Assembly (NCBI GenBank): GCA_024405335.1
Contig: JAKSOX010000036.1
Span: forward strand, 1 to 12,643
Source: Kiritimatiellia bacterium
GTDB lineage: Bacteria > Verrucomicrobiota > Kiritimatiellia > RFP12 > UBA1067
DNA: 12,643 nucleotides
Reading direction: 5' to 3'
Positions within the stretch are counted from its first letter, which is position 1. Each line of letters starts with the position of its first letter. The notes under the pieces were generated by a model. That model was given only the letters and a program-made list of their open reading frames with translations. It had not been told where the DNA came from and searched no databases. A program made the position numbers and the translations under genes. This document shows, one piece after another, positions 1 to 7,079 of the stretch.

Positions 1-317
1 GTGTAGGCGTCTTCGCGGCCCTGCATGGTGAAGCCGTTCCAGATGCAGTCGATCGAACCGGAGTTGAGCTCCATGTCCTTGGAATCCCAGTTGATCGGAT
101 TCGCCACGAACTTCCACCCCTTCTTAGCGCACACCGCGCGGGCGAGGTCGAGGTCGAATCCCTTGTACTCCTTGCCGTCCTTGTAGCCGTAGGGCGGGAA
201 GTCGGCGTCGAACCCCACCACGAACTTCTTCTCGGCGGACGCGGACGCGTCGCCTGCCTTGTCGCAACCCGCGAACGCCGCCGCGGCGGCGGCCAACGCG
301 ATCATCAGTTTTTTCAT
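1..317 (-). CDS. Amino-acid ABC transporter substrate-binding lipoprotein, N-terminal part
   Basis: The first 105 codons of a periplasmic solute-binding protein of the SBP_bac_3 (amino acid-binding, PF00497) type; the rest lies outside the window. Seen: a lysine start (MKKL), an alanine-rich hydrophobic stretch and a lipobox ending AFAGC with Cys18, so the mature protein should be a lipid-anchored lipoprotein. Then come the family's first strand (KKFVVGFDADFPPYGY), the GFDLDLARAVC segment and LNSGSIDCIWNGFT. The family captures polar amino acids for an ABC importer; the ligand cannot be told from this fragment. The ATG at 317 has an AAAGGAG ribosome binding site that overlaps the stop of the cytochrome gene, only 3 nt upstream, so it is probably the next gene of the same operon. 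No permease or ATPase gene is in view. Confidence 0.9.
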   Translation of the reverse strand, partial: MKKLMIALAAAAAAFAGCDKAGDASASAEKKFVVGFDADFPPYGYKDGKEYKGFDLDLARAVCAKKGWKFVANPINWDSKDMELNSGSIDCIWNGFTMQGREDAY

Positions 318-320
318 CGG

Positions 321-2168
321 TCACTCCTTTGCGGTTTCAACCCGCTTTTGTTTTGTTTTACAAATCCCCGCCGCGCACGCGGCAAACGACGCGGCCGCGA
401 ACGCGAACGACGAAAGGCGGTGCGCCCACAGGAGGAACAACTGCCCTTCCGACCCGAACACCGTCATCATCGGCATCACCGCGGTGAACACCGTCGCCGC
501 CGCCAACACGAGCCACGCCAAACGGATCGCGCCGGAACGCGGACGCCCCAGCACCACCAGCACGAACGCCGCGGACGCCAAAGCGCCGCCGGCGACCATG
601 TGGAGCATGAGCGCCCATCCCGTCATGCCGCCCGACAGCCACCCCCACGCGCCGCTGGCGGCGAGGTAGACGAGCGCCGCCGCGAAGCCGGCCACCACGA
701 GCGCGGAGAACCAGTTCCGGCGCGTTTCGACGCGACCGAACACCGTCCCGGCCGCCGCCGCCGCCGCAAGGCACAGGAACCCGAACACGCACCACAGCAC
801 GACCTTGAAAAGCGGCCGTCCCATGAACGCCAGGTTGAACGCGGAAAAGTAGACGGGATTCTCCCAATCCTCGAAAAACGCATTGCCTGGCGCGTGGCAC
901 GCAGCGCACTTTTCGGGCGCCGCGCCGCGGGCCTGGCGCGCGGGCCGGACGTCGTGGTGGATCGGCCAGAAGATTTCGCCGTCCGTCGTCTGCGCGCGGC
1001 GGCAGATCTGCACCTTGCCTTCCGCGTCCTTGCGGAAGAACGGCTCTTCGACGAACGGCGCGTCCGTTTCCCACCGCGCCTTGCCGTAGAGTCCGATGCG
1101 GTTCGCGCGCATGGTCGCCACCTGCGAACGCCGCCCGCGCATCGTCGCGCCAGAATGGCACGTGGCGCAGGAAAGCTTCTCGAAATGGACGAGCGGGAAG
1201 CCGACGTGCCGCGGCTTGGGGCCTTCCCCGTTCGGCTCCAGATGGCAGGCGGCGCAGGTCTTCGTCCTGATCTTGTGCTTCATGCCGTTGCGGTGGCAGT
1301 CGACGCAGGCCATGCCGCGCTTCAAGTGGACGTCGTCGACGACGTGGTGCCGCTTGGCGGGCATCTCGCTCGCCGCGTGGCAGGCAAGGCAGTTTTCGTT
1401 CTTCGGCTTGCCCACGCGGAAAAGGAAACGGCCCTTGTCGTCGAACGAAGCCGGATTGTAGACGATCTTCTGCGGCACCTTGAAGAGGTGGTCGTCGGGG
1501 TTTTCGGCGATGGACGGATCCCACGACGCGTCCAGTCGGGCGTTCATGCCCTCCACGCGCGCCAAACCGGACGCCGCCAGCGGCGCGCCGCTCCAGTTTT
1601 CGCGCAGCGTCTGCCTCGCCCATTCGCTCGGGTCGTACAGGCCGTCCGACTGGTGGCAGGCCATGCAGTTCTTTTCGAGCGGACCGGTCACGAACCAGCG
1701 CTGGCGTTCGCCGGCGGCCTCGGCCATCGCGTTCGTGTCGCTCGCCAATCCGCCGCCCGGAAAGGCGCGCGCGAAGTTCTTGACCCATTCCCACGCGCTC
1801 AGCCCCGCCATGCCCGGCGTTTGGGCGATGCGGCACACGTCGTTGGAATCGCACAGGAACCAGGGCTCGCGGCCGAACCAGTTTTCCGCCTGCGGAGCCG
1901 ACTGCTTCTTCGCCGCGCCGGCGGCGAAATGCGTGCCGTGCGCCATCTTGCCGACGTCGTGGCACTGGGCGCACGTCTTCTCGAAGGAAATGGCGCGCGG
2001 CAGCCGTTCGGCCGGGCTCACCTTGTCGCCGTTGGCGTCCAGGGCGGGGAACCGGTGCACCGGCGCGACGCGGCCGCCGTTGAACGAACTCGCGTGGAGC
2101 GCGGAACCCGCCGCGGCGAAAACGCCCAGCGCGGCCAGCAGCCGAAACGCGCGTGGAATCCGGCTCAC
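321..2168 (-). CDS. Seven-haem c-type cytochrome with five C-terminal membrane segments
   Basis: A 615-residue exported multihaem cytochrome, probably passing electrons between the membrane and periplasm. Seen: a signal peptide (about 1-26, cleavage near ALHA) and seven CxxCH haem sites at about 66, 168, 260, 288, 305, 334 and 421. The last 165 residues carry about five hydrophobic helices (roughly 454-475, 488-504, 517-541, 549-568, 576-601). His523 and His583 lie in helices 3 and 5, so a b-type haem there is possible but inferred. The opening segment ISFEKTCAQCHDVGKMAHGTHF resembles multihaem proteins I associate with the PVC group. The GTG start at 2168 overlaps the exbD stop as GTGA, with GAGGAGGAG just upstream, and precedes the signal peptide directly. 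I do not recognise the family well enough to name a reaction partner; no oxidoreductase subunit is adjacent. Confidence 0.85.
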   Translation of the reverse strand: MSRIPRAFRLLAALGVFAAAGSALHASSFNGGRVAPVHRFPALDANGDKVSPAERLPRAISFEKTCAQCHDVGKMAHGTHFAAGAAKKQSAPQAENWFGREPWFLCDSNDVCRIAQTPGMAGLSAWEWVKNFARAFPGGGLASDTNAMAEAAGERQRWFVTGPLEKNCMACHQSDGLYDPSEWARQTLRENWSGAPLAASGLARVEGMNARLDASWDPSIAENPDDHLFKVPQKIVYNPASFDDKGRFLFRVGKPKNENCLACHAASEMPAKRHHVVDDVHLKRGMACVDCHRNGMKHKIRTKTCAACHLEPNGEGPKPRHVGFPLVHFEKLSCATCHSGATMRGRRSQVATMRANRIGLYGKARWETDAPFVEEPFFRKDAEGKVQICRRAQTTDGEIFWPIHHDVRPARQARGAAPEKCAACHAPGNAFFEDWENPVYFSAFNLAFMGRPLFKVVLWCVFGFLCLAAAAAAGTVFGRVETRRNWFSALVVAGFAAALVYLAASGAWGWLSGGMTGWALMLHMVAGGALASAAFVLVVLGRPRSGAIRLAWLVLAAATVFTAVMPMMTVFGSEGQLFLLWAHRLSSFAFAAASFAACAAGICKTKQKRVETAKE

Positions 2169-2584
2169 TTCTCCTCCTCGTCCCTGGTGGCCAGGGAGAA
2201 ATTCCACACGTCGGCCGCGCGACACGCGTCGATCACCGACACGAGATGCTCGTAGGCCGTTTCGCGGTCCGCGCGGATCACCACCGGCTGGCCGGGGTAG
2301 TTCTTGGCGATGATGGCGAGCCGCTTGGTGAGTTCCGGGCGCGTCAGGAGCTGACCGTTCACCGTCACGTCGCCGTGCGCGGACACGTTCAGGATGATCT
2401 CGCCCGGCATGCGGTTCGGCACGGTGGCGGTGGTCGCCGTGGGGAGCGAAATCGACACTTCCGTCTCCCACTGCGAGAACACGCTCGTCGTCACGAAAAA
2501 GCACAGCAGCAGGAAGATCACGTCCATCAGGGACGTCATCTGCAGCCCCGCGGGCTTGCCTTGCCCTTCTCGGAGAAATTTCAC
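2165..2584 (-). CDS. exbD: ExbD/TolR-family biopolymer transport protein
   Basis: A 139-residue ExbD/TolR protein, the partner of ExbB in an inner-membrane motor that uses proton flow to energise TonB-dependent outer-membrane transport or envelope maintenance. Seen: a short cytoplasmic N-terminus, one membrane helix in MTSLMDVIFLLLCFFVTTS carrying the conserved proton-handling Asp (about residue 21), then a periplasmic domain with the typical repeated strand pattern (VNGQLLTRPELTKRL, QPVVIRADRETAYEHLVSVIDAC). Length is normal for the family. The start is GTG, directly abutting the exbB stop, which fits translational coupling. ExbD and TolR cannot be separated by sequence alone; no TonB, Tol or Pal gene is present here. 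Confidence 0.93.
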   Translation of the reverse strand: MKFLREGQGKPAGLQMTSLMDVIFLLLCFFVTTSVFSQWETEVSISLPTATTATVPNRMPGEIILNVSAHGDVTVNGQLLTRPELTKRLAIIAKNYPGQPVVIRADRETAYEHLVSVIDACRAADVWNFSLATRDEEEK

Positions 2585-3217
2585 TTACAGAAGCCCTTCG
2601 ATTTGCTGGGTGAGCGTTTCGAGTTCGGCGATGCGGCGCATGGCGCGGCGGCGGAACCACGCGTGCGCCACGAGGCACGGGATGGCGATCGCCAAACCGA
2701 AGATCGTGGTGACGATGGCCTGCGAAACGCCCTGAGCGAGCACCATCGGCTTCGCGTTGGCGGCGACGTCGGAGGCGATGCCGCCGAACGCCTGGAACAT
2801 GCCGAGCACCGTGCCCAGCAGGCCCACGAGCGGCGCGATCGCCGCCAGGTCGGAAAGGTAGTCCACCGTGGCCATCATGCGCTGCGCCACGTGCGCGCCG
2901 GCGGTTTCGATCGACTCCGCCACGTTCGGCGTGCGGCCCGCGAGGGCCTCCCGGCGCATGTCCAGCGCCATGAGCGCGACGGCGCTGAACGCCACGGGCT
3001 TGCGCTCGCAGAGGCGGCGCGCCTCGCCGTCCTCGCCGGCGGTGACGCACTTGAGCACGTCGCTCACCAGCTCGCGCGGGCAAATCGCCCCGCGCCGGTG
3101 CGCGAAGAGCAAATACGTGGAAATGGTGAAGGCGATCACGGAAATGCCCGCCAGCACCCACATCAGCGGCCCGCCGAAATTCCAGGCCTGCAACAACGTC
3201 ATACCCGCTTCGTTCAT
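2585..3217 (-). CDS. exbB: ExbB/TolQ-family proton channel protein
   Basis: A 210-residue MotA/TolQ/ExbB proton channel that forms the stator-like pore with ExbD. Seen: membrane helices at about 17-39, 125-147 and 166-187, a long cytoplasmic loop between the first two, and the family motif APLVGLLGTVLGMFQAF followed by TTIFGLAIAIP. The start ATG at 3217 shares one base with the argH stop (TGATG) and has AAGGAG about 8 nt upstream inside the argH coding end. A second ATG (residue 6) would also be possible. Translation is therefore probably coupled to argH on one side and exbD on the other, an odd partnership between an arginine enzyme and an envelope energy-coupling pair. Confidence 0.93.
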   Translation of the reverse strand: MNEAGMTLLQAWNFGGPLMWVLAGISVIAFTISTYLLFAHRRGAICPRELVSDVLKCVTAGEDGEARRLCERKPVAFSAVALMALDMRREALAGRTPNVAESIETAGAHVAQRMMATVDYLSDLAAIAPLVGLLGTVLGMFQAFGGIASDVAANAKPMVLAQGVSQAIVTTIFGLAIAIPCLVAHAWFRRRAMRRIAELETLTQQIEGLL

Positions 3218-4563
3218 CAGATGAGCTCCTTGATTTTCGCTTCGAAAAACTTTTGGCGTTTCGCCGCTTCCTTCCGCACGGACGCCACGCGCCGCGCGTA
3301 GAGTTTCCAGTCCAAACCGGCCGTCGCGCCCAGATGGCGTTTCGCCGCCACGGCCGCGTCCGCGTCTTCCGTTTCGAGCCGCTCGAGGTGGTCGCGCACG
3401 TCGTGGTAGGCCTCGCGCCACGGCACGCCCGCCGCCACCTGGCGGAGCGCCGCGTCCGTCGCGAACACGCCGGGAATGAACCCCGCGCGCAGTTTCGCTT
3501 CGTCCACGTCCATGCCCGCGACGATTTTCGCGAGGATGCGCAGCGTGGTGCGCGCGATCGCAAGGCCCTTCATGTACAGGCCCTTCGAATCCTGCAGGTC
3601 GCGGTTGTAGCCGCCCGGCATCGCGTGCAGCTGCGAAAGCGCCGCCGTCTGCAGGCCGAGCACCGTGGCCGTTTTCGCGCGGACGAGTTCGAGCACGTCG
3701 GGGTTGTACTTCTGCGGCATGATCGAGGACCCCGTGCAGTACGCGCGCGGCAGTTTGAAGTAGCCGAACTCCGGCATCGAGAAAAGGATCACGTCTTCGG
3801 CGAGGCGCGACAGCGCCGCCATCAGCTGCGCGAGCGCGGAAAGCACGGCGGCTTCGTTTTCGCCGCGCGCCATGGACGCGCCGAACACGTTGTGGAGCGG
3901 ACGCGCGAAACCGAGCAAGTCGCTCGTGAGCTTGCGGTCCAGCGGCAACGGCACGCCGTATCCAGCCGCGCTGCCCAGCGGACACAAGTCGTTCAGCCGG
4001 TAGGCGGCCTCGAGGTTCTCGACCTGGTCGAGGATCATCTCGGCGTGGCCCGTGGCCCACACGCCAACGCTCGAAGGCATGGCAGGCTGCAGGTGCGTGC
4101 GGCCCACCATCGGCACGCGGTCGTGCCGCCGGCCGAACGCGCACAGCTCGTCCGCCAGGTCCGCCAGCTCGTTTTCGAGGCCGAGCAGCTCGTCCTTCAC
4201 GTGCAGACGCACGTCCACCGCCACCTGGTCGTTGCGGCTGCGGCCGGTGTGGATCTTCTTGCCCAGGTCGCCGAGTTTCTCCGTGAGGCGGCGCTCCACC
4301 GCCATGTGCACGTCCTGGTCGGATTCGAAAATCCGGAACGCGCCGGCGCGGAACTCGGCCACCACCTCGCCCAGCGCCTTGCGCACCTTGCGCGACTCGG
4401 CCTGCGTCACCACGCCGATCTTCGCCAACTGCATCACGTGCGCCGCCGTGCCCGCGCAGTCCCACTTCACCAGCGCGCGATCCAGCACCGGATCGTCGCC
4501 GACCGTGAAATCGAGCACGTCCGGATCAACGTTGCCCGTTATCGTCTTCTCGACTTTTTTCAT
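3217..4563 (-). CDS. argH: Argininosuccinate lyase
   Basis: Cleaves argininosuccinate to arginine and fumarate, the last step of arginine biosynthesis, in the cytoplasm. Seen in 448 residues: HTGRSRNDQ (105-113), RTHLQPAMPSS (155-165, with the catalytic-type His157), PLGSAAGYG, and the fumarase/aspartase superfamily signature GSSIMPQKYNPD (278-289). The lysine-rich form QKKNPD is usual; here it is QKYNPD. The N-terminus lacks the WGGRF opening of enterobacterial ArgH and instead begins with a VLDFTVGDDPVLDRALVKWD segment, which from memory resembles the divergent Bacteroidetes-type branch. The ATG at 4563 has AGGAAGGAC in front; an in-frame ATG at 4575 is an alternative. It overlaps the upstream gene by 38 nt. 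No other arg genes are in the window. Confidence 0.93.
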   Translation of the reverse strand: MKKVEKTITGNVDPDVLDFTVGDDPVLDRALVKWDCAGTAAHVMQLAKIGVVTQAESRKVRKALGEVVAEFRAGAFRIFESDQDVHMAVERRLTEKLGDLGKKIHTGRSRNDQVAVDVRLHVKDELLGLENELADLADELCAFGRRHDRVPMVGRTHLQPAMPSSVGVWATGHAEMILDQVENLEAAYRLNDLCPLGSAAGYGVPLPLDRKLTSDLLGFARPLHNVFGASMARGENEAAVLSALAQLMAALSRLAEDVILFSMPEFGYFKLPRAYCTGSSIMPQKYNPDVLELVRAKTATVLGLQTAALSQLHAMPGGYNRDLQDSKGLYMKGLAIARTTLRILAKIVAGMDVDEAKLRAGFIPGVFATDAALRQVAAGVPWREAYHDVRDHLERLETEDADAAVAAKRHLGATAGLDWKLYARRVASVRKEAAKRQKFFEAKIKELI

Positions 4564-5647
4564 GTCCTTCCTCATGTGCCTTTTCGGCCGCCTCCAACAG
4601 TTCCAAAAGTTTCTTTTCCTCCCAGCCCGCGGCCACCGCGAACAAGAACTGCGCGTACGCCTTCGCGACGCTTTGCATCTTTTCGCCGTGCCCAAGGGCC
4701 AGATAGGGCATCCCCAACGCCTTCTTCCCGCACGCCAAACGGACGTGCATGTCGGTCTTGGACATGCCGACCGCCTCGCGGAACGAACAGAAGGTGCGGT
4801 TGCGGGAGAACTTTTTATCAAAAAACAGCGGATAAATCAAGAGGCGTGACGTAAAAACCGACCAATCCCACGGATCGGCCCGACCCGGCGAAAACACCCG
4901 GCGCAACAGCGTGACGAAGCGTTCGTCGCAGGCGCGGTCCTGCAAAACCGGGTCCGTTTCGCGCGTGAGCTCCTCCGCCAGACGACCGCCGTCCCATGGT
5001 TCGCCCGCCTCCATCCGCGCGAACGCCTTCTTCACGAGCTTCTTCTCGCGCATCCACGCGGCGAGGAACCCGGGCAGCGCCGCCGCTTCGCCCCGACAAC
5101 GGCGCAGGTCCGTGCACAGCGCGGGGAAAAACGGAAGCCGCCCCGCGCGCCACAGCTCCGTCACGAAGCACGTGTCCATCCGCGCGAGTTCGGAATCCGC
5201 CGCGCGCAACGCGCCCTGCACGAGCCACGGCGGGGTGGACGTGGGAAACAGCGCGGCGGCGATTTGGTAGCGCAGCTCGTCCAAATCGGAATAGCCGGGA
5301 CTCGGCAGGATGATGCGCGTGAGACGCGTGCCGTCGCGGCGGCGTTCGCGCCGCACCACGACGCGCACGTCGTTCGTCGCGCCCTGCTGGGCGTGGATCA
5401 CGAGCCCGGGCGCGGAACGCTTGGGATGCGGCAGATCGTACGCCTGCACGAGCATGCGCACTTCGTCGGCGGCGAACCGCAGAATCGGCAGGCGGAACCC
5501 GACGGGGTCGGCGGGATCGTCCACCGCCACCACCATCACGAAACCGTCGGCCGACCGCGCGACGTCCGGAATCCGCGACACGTCCACCTCCGCGCAAAGA
5601 AGCGCGGAAGCGAACGCCGCGAAAAAAACTGCCGCCACCTTTTTCAC
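4526..5647 (-). CDS. Secreted protein of unknown function
   Basis: A 373-residue protein I do not recognise. Seen: a clear signal peptide (KKVAAVFFAAFASALLCA, cleavage near residue 19), no further membrane helix, a mixed alpha/beta N-terminal half, then a helical half with a charged C-terminal tail (EEKKLLELLEAAEKAHEEGHEK). The middle section, DELRYQIAAALFPTSTPPWL followed by VQGALRAAD, has the spacing of gluzincin peptidases of the peptidase-MA kind (HExxH helix, then PxWLxEG), but no HExxH is present, so at most it is an inactive relative; this is a guess. The GTG start at 5647 is the only one preceding the signal peptide. It lacks an obvious Shine-Dalgarno but has TATAAT 8 nt upstream, so the mRNA may be leaderless or nearly so. 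It is first in the cluster and overlaps argH by 38 nt. Confidence 0.75.
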   Translation of the reverse strand: MKKVAAVFFAAFASALLCAEVDVSRIPDVARSADGFVMVVAVDDPADPVGFRLPILRFAADEVRMLVQAYDLPHPKRSAPGLVIHAQQGATNDVRVVVRRERRRDGTRLTRIILPSPGYSDLDELRYQIAAALFPTSTPPWLVQGALRAADSELARMDTCFVTELWRAGRLPFFPALCTDLRRCRGEAAALPGFLAAWMREKKLVKKAFARMEAGEPWDGGRLAEELTRETDPVLQDRACDERFVTLLRRVFSPGRADPWDWSVFTSRLLIYPLFFDKKFSRNRTFCSFREAVGMSKTDMHVRLACGKKALGMPYLALGHGEKMQSVAKAYAQFLFAVAAGWEEKKLLELLEAAEKAHEEGHEKSREDDNGQR

Positions 5648-5655
5648 AAGCGCGA

Positions 5656-5661
5656 ATTATA
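5656..5661 (-). promoter_or_regulatory. Candidate -10 box of the left gene cluster
   Basis: A perfect TATAAT on the minus strand, 8 nt before the GTG at 5647. No convincing -35 hexamer lies 16-18 nt upstream. If used, transcription would start almost at the GTG, giving a leaderless or near-leaderless message, which agrees with the absence of a Shine-Dalgarno there. Confidence 0.5.
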
Positions 5662-5772
5662 CCACGTTCGCGCAGTTTGCGCCGCCGCATCCGCCAATTT
5701 GGGCAAATCGCCGCCCTTGCTTGACCGCGGCCGCCGCCCACTTTGCCGCCGCGCACGGCCTAACTTAGACCC

Positions 5773-5796
5773 GCCGTTCCGCGCACGGGGAACGGC
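5773..5796. repeat. 8-bp inverted repeat between the two gene blocks
   Basis: GCCGTTCC and GGAACGGC are perfect 8-bp arms around an 8-nt loop, within the 202-nt gap between the sigma-like gene (stop at 5850) and the secreted-protein gene (start at 5647). It could end the transcript of the sigma-like gene, but there is no T-run after it on either strand, so it is not a classical intrinsic terminator. Confidence 0.45.
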
Positions 5797-5841
5797 AGGG
5801 GAATCCACCAGCGGGGAGTCGTGGGGGCTTCAAACGCAACC

Positions 5842-5859
5842 GGCAGCATTCACGCTGCC
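5842..5859. repeat. 6-bp inverted repeat over the sigma-like gene stop
   Basis: GGCAGC and GCTGCC arms with a 6-nt loop span the stop codon of the ECF-like gene. In the RNA this would be a short hairpin just at the end of translation; it may protect the 3' end or be coincidental. Confidence 0.3.
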
Positions 5860-6473
5860 TTGCCATAAAGTTCACGGTAAATCCCAAGCCCGTCCTCCTT
5901 CAGGCCCTTCTTCACCCTGGACACGATTTGATCCACGTTGTTGCGAGTTGTGCCATACTGCGCTGCAACCTCTTCACGGGGCATCCCGTGCAAAACAACC
6001 GCTTTGTAGATGCGCTGATTGACGGAGCTGATCTTCCTCATCGCAAACACCCTGTCGAGAACCTTCCAGCCAATCATGCACTGATATGCGCGTTCTTCCG
6101 CCCTGTTGCCGTTGAGCCAATTCTCGCAAGAAGCGTATTCTATCACGCTCCGCTCAGAATCACCAACCATCTCGTCAAGACTCTCTCTTGCCCGGACGCT
6201 CCTCTTCCCGTGGTCGGCCATGCGCGAACGGCTTGCGTCCTTAAGAAGCTGACGGGCTTTGAAAGCCATTAGGCGACAGAGATCCGAAACGGTCTTCGGA
6301 AGCAAGACCCTCCCCTTGAGCACGCCAACTACAACATATACATACGAATCCCCGACAATGTCGGCAACAGAAACTCCGCTGCGATCGCATGCGTAGGCCA
6401 TTTTTGCTTCCAACTCGCGAATGGCATCATTGCCAAGAGTGATGAGATCCTGTTCAATTGCGCAATTGCTCAT
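5850..6473 (-). CDS. ECF-like small sigma factor
   Basis: A 207-residue protein with the layout of an extracytoplasmic-function sigma factor. Residues about 12-85 resemble region 2 (helix, GVSVADIVGDSYVYVV, then LCRLMAFKARQLLKDASRSR). After a linker, residues about 146-194 form a region-4 helix-turn-helix (SSVNQRIYKAVVLHGMPREEVAAQYG, then TTRNNVDQIVSRVKKGLKE). It would direct RNA polymerase to particular promoters; targets are unknown. Region 2 is weakly conserved, so a sigma-like activator is the alternative. The frame stays open to 6554, but upstream ATGs overlap the promoter -10 box (6508-6513), so the ATG at 6473, with AAAGGA about 10 nt upstream, is preferred. Codon use and base composition are more AT-rich than in the genes to its left. 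No anti-sigma gene is adjacent. Confidence 0.7.
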   Translation of the reverse strand: MSNCAIEQDLITLGNDAIRELEAKMAYACDRSGVSVADIVGDSYVYVVVGVLKGRVLLPKTVSDLCRLMAFKARQLLKDASRSRMADHGKRSVRARESLDEMVGDSERSVIEYASCENWLNGNRAEERAYQCMIGWKVLDRVFAMRKISSVNQRIYKAVVLHGMPREEVAAQYGTTRNNVDQIVSRVKKGLKEDGLGIYRELYGKAA

Positions 6474-6507
6474 ACCTTTCACGTCCTTTCCGTTGTTGTT
6501 TGCTCTC

Positions 6508-6535
6508 ATTATATCAAAACCTCCGCCGTTGTCAA
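6508..6535 (-). promoter_or_regulatory. Near-consensus sigma-70 promoter of the ECF-like gene
   Basis: TTGACA (6535-6530) and TATAAT (6513-6508) are separated by 16 bp on the minus strand. The predicted start of transcription, near 6501, leaves a leader of roughly 28 nt containing AAAGGA before the ATG at 6473. Both hexamers are perfect matches, so a housekeeping or RpoD-like sigma should read it strongly. It rules out the in-frame ATG at 6509, which would overlap the -10 box. Confidence 0.85.
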
Positions 6536-6674
6536 GAGATAATGTGAAAAGCAAGCCAAAAAAACGAGCAAATTATCCAAAAACGCGATTGTTACCTCCT
6601 TTCGGCAATCTTGCATCCCCAGCACTTTCACGAAGAAATGAGATCGTCTGTTTTAAGACCGAGTTTCCGAGCGC

Positions 6675-7067
6675 CTAATCGAGCAGGTTGTCCAGCTCAT
6701 CCGCGTGCGGCAGAACCCCGCACTTCACGGCCCACAGTTCCCTGTCGAGCGACTTGGATTTCTTGTGCCCCATGAGGACCAAGTCCGTTCTTGCACGCTT
6801 TGGAGCGCAGCTTTTGGCCGAAAGCCCCTCCGCCCTCAAACGGTTCTCATGGTCGAGGCGCTCAATGCAATGTCGCCCTATGGCCAGAAGATCTTCTTTC
6901 CAATGTTTGGACACCCCCCTGTGAAAACTGAAGTAATCGACAATCCGAAGCACCTGCGAATGCCGCAGCCAGGGAAACCTCCTCTTCAGATAATTGGCAG
7001 ACACGTTTTTCAATATGCAGTCTGCGGATTTCTGGTTGAAACGATCCGTCATTGACTGATTGTCCAT
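6675..7067 (-). CDS. Small basic protein of unknown function
   Basis: 130 residues, no family recognised. Seen: no signal peptide or membrane helix; aromatic and basic residues throughout the first half (NYLKRRFPWLRHSQVLRIVDYF, then HRGVSKHWKEDLLAIGRHCIERLDHENRLR), then a basic stretch (KSCAPKRARTDLVLMGHKKSKS) and an acidic end (HADELDNLLD). The composition suggests nucleic-acid or protein binding; that is inference only. The ATG at 7067 follows the upstream gene by 11 nt and has an unusually long Shine-Dalgarno (see 7067-7079), so the two genes are probably one transcript. Base composition matches the AT-richer island. Between its stop and the promoter at 6535 lie 139 nt in which I see nothing clear. 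Confidence 0.7.
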   Translation of the reverse strand: MDNQSMTDRFNQKSADCILKNVSANYLKRRFPWLRHSQVLRIVDYFSFHRGVSKHWKEDLLAIGRHCIERLDHENRLRAEGLSAKSCAPKRARTDLVLMGHKKSKSLDRELWAVKCGVLPHADELDNLLD

Positions 7068-7079
7068 GGATCACCTCCT
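7067..7079 (-). promoter_or_regulatory. Extended Shine-Dalgarno of the 130-residue gene
   Basis: The minus strand reads AGGAGGTGATCCA into the ATG. This is complementary to the conserved 3' tail of 16S rRNA (TGGATCACCTCCT) over 13 nt, far beyond the usual 4-6. The core AGGAGG is 6 nt before the start codon. Confidence 0.85.

Noticed and set aside
348..2255. Long plus-strand open frame of 635 codons opposite the cytochrome gene
   Set aside because: Arginine-, histidine- and alanine-rich composition typical of antisense frames in GC-rich DNA; the minus strand there encodes a convincing cytochrome.
321..3563. A single 1080-codon protein ending in the cytochrome
   Set aside because: The first part is arginine-rich nonsense running antiphase through argH, exbB and exbD; the signal peptide and GTG at 2168 give the true start.
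2585..4465. A 626-codon fusion ending in ExbB
   Set aside because: The upstream part is an out-of-frame reading of argH; ExbB starts at the ATG at 3217 with its own ribosome site.
3253..4854. Plus-strand open frame of 533 codons opposite argH
   Set aside because: Histidine/arginine-rich shadow of the well-supported argH gene.
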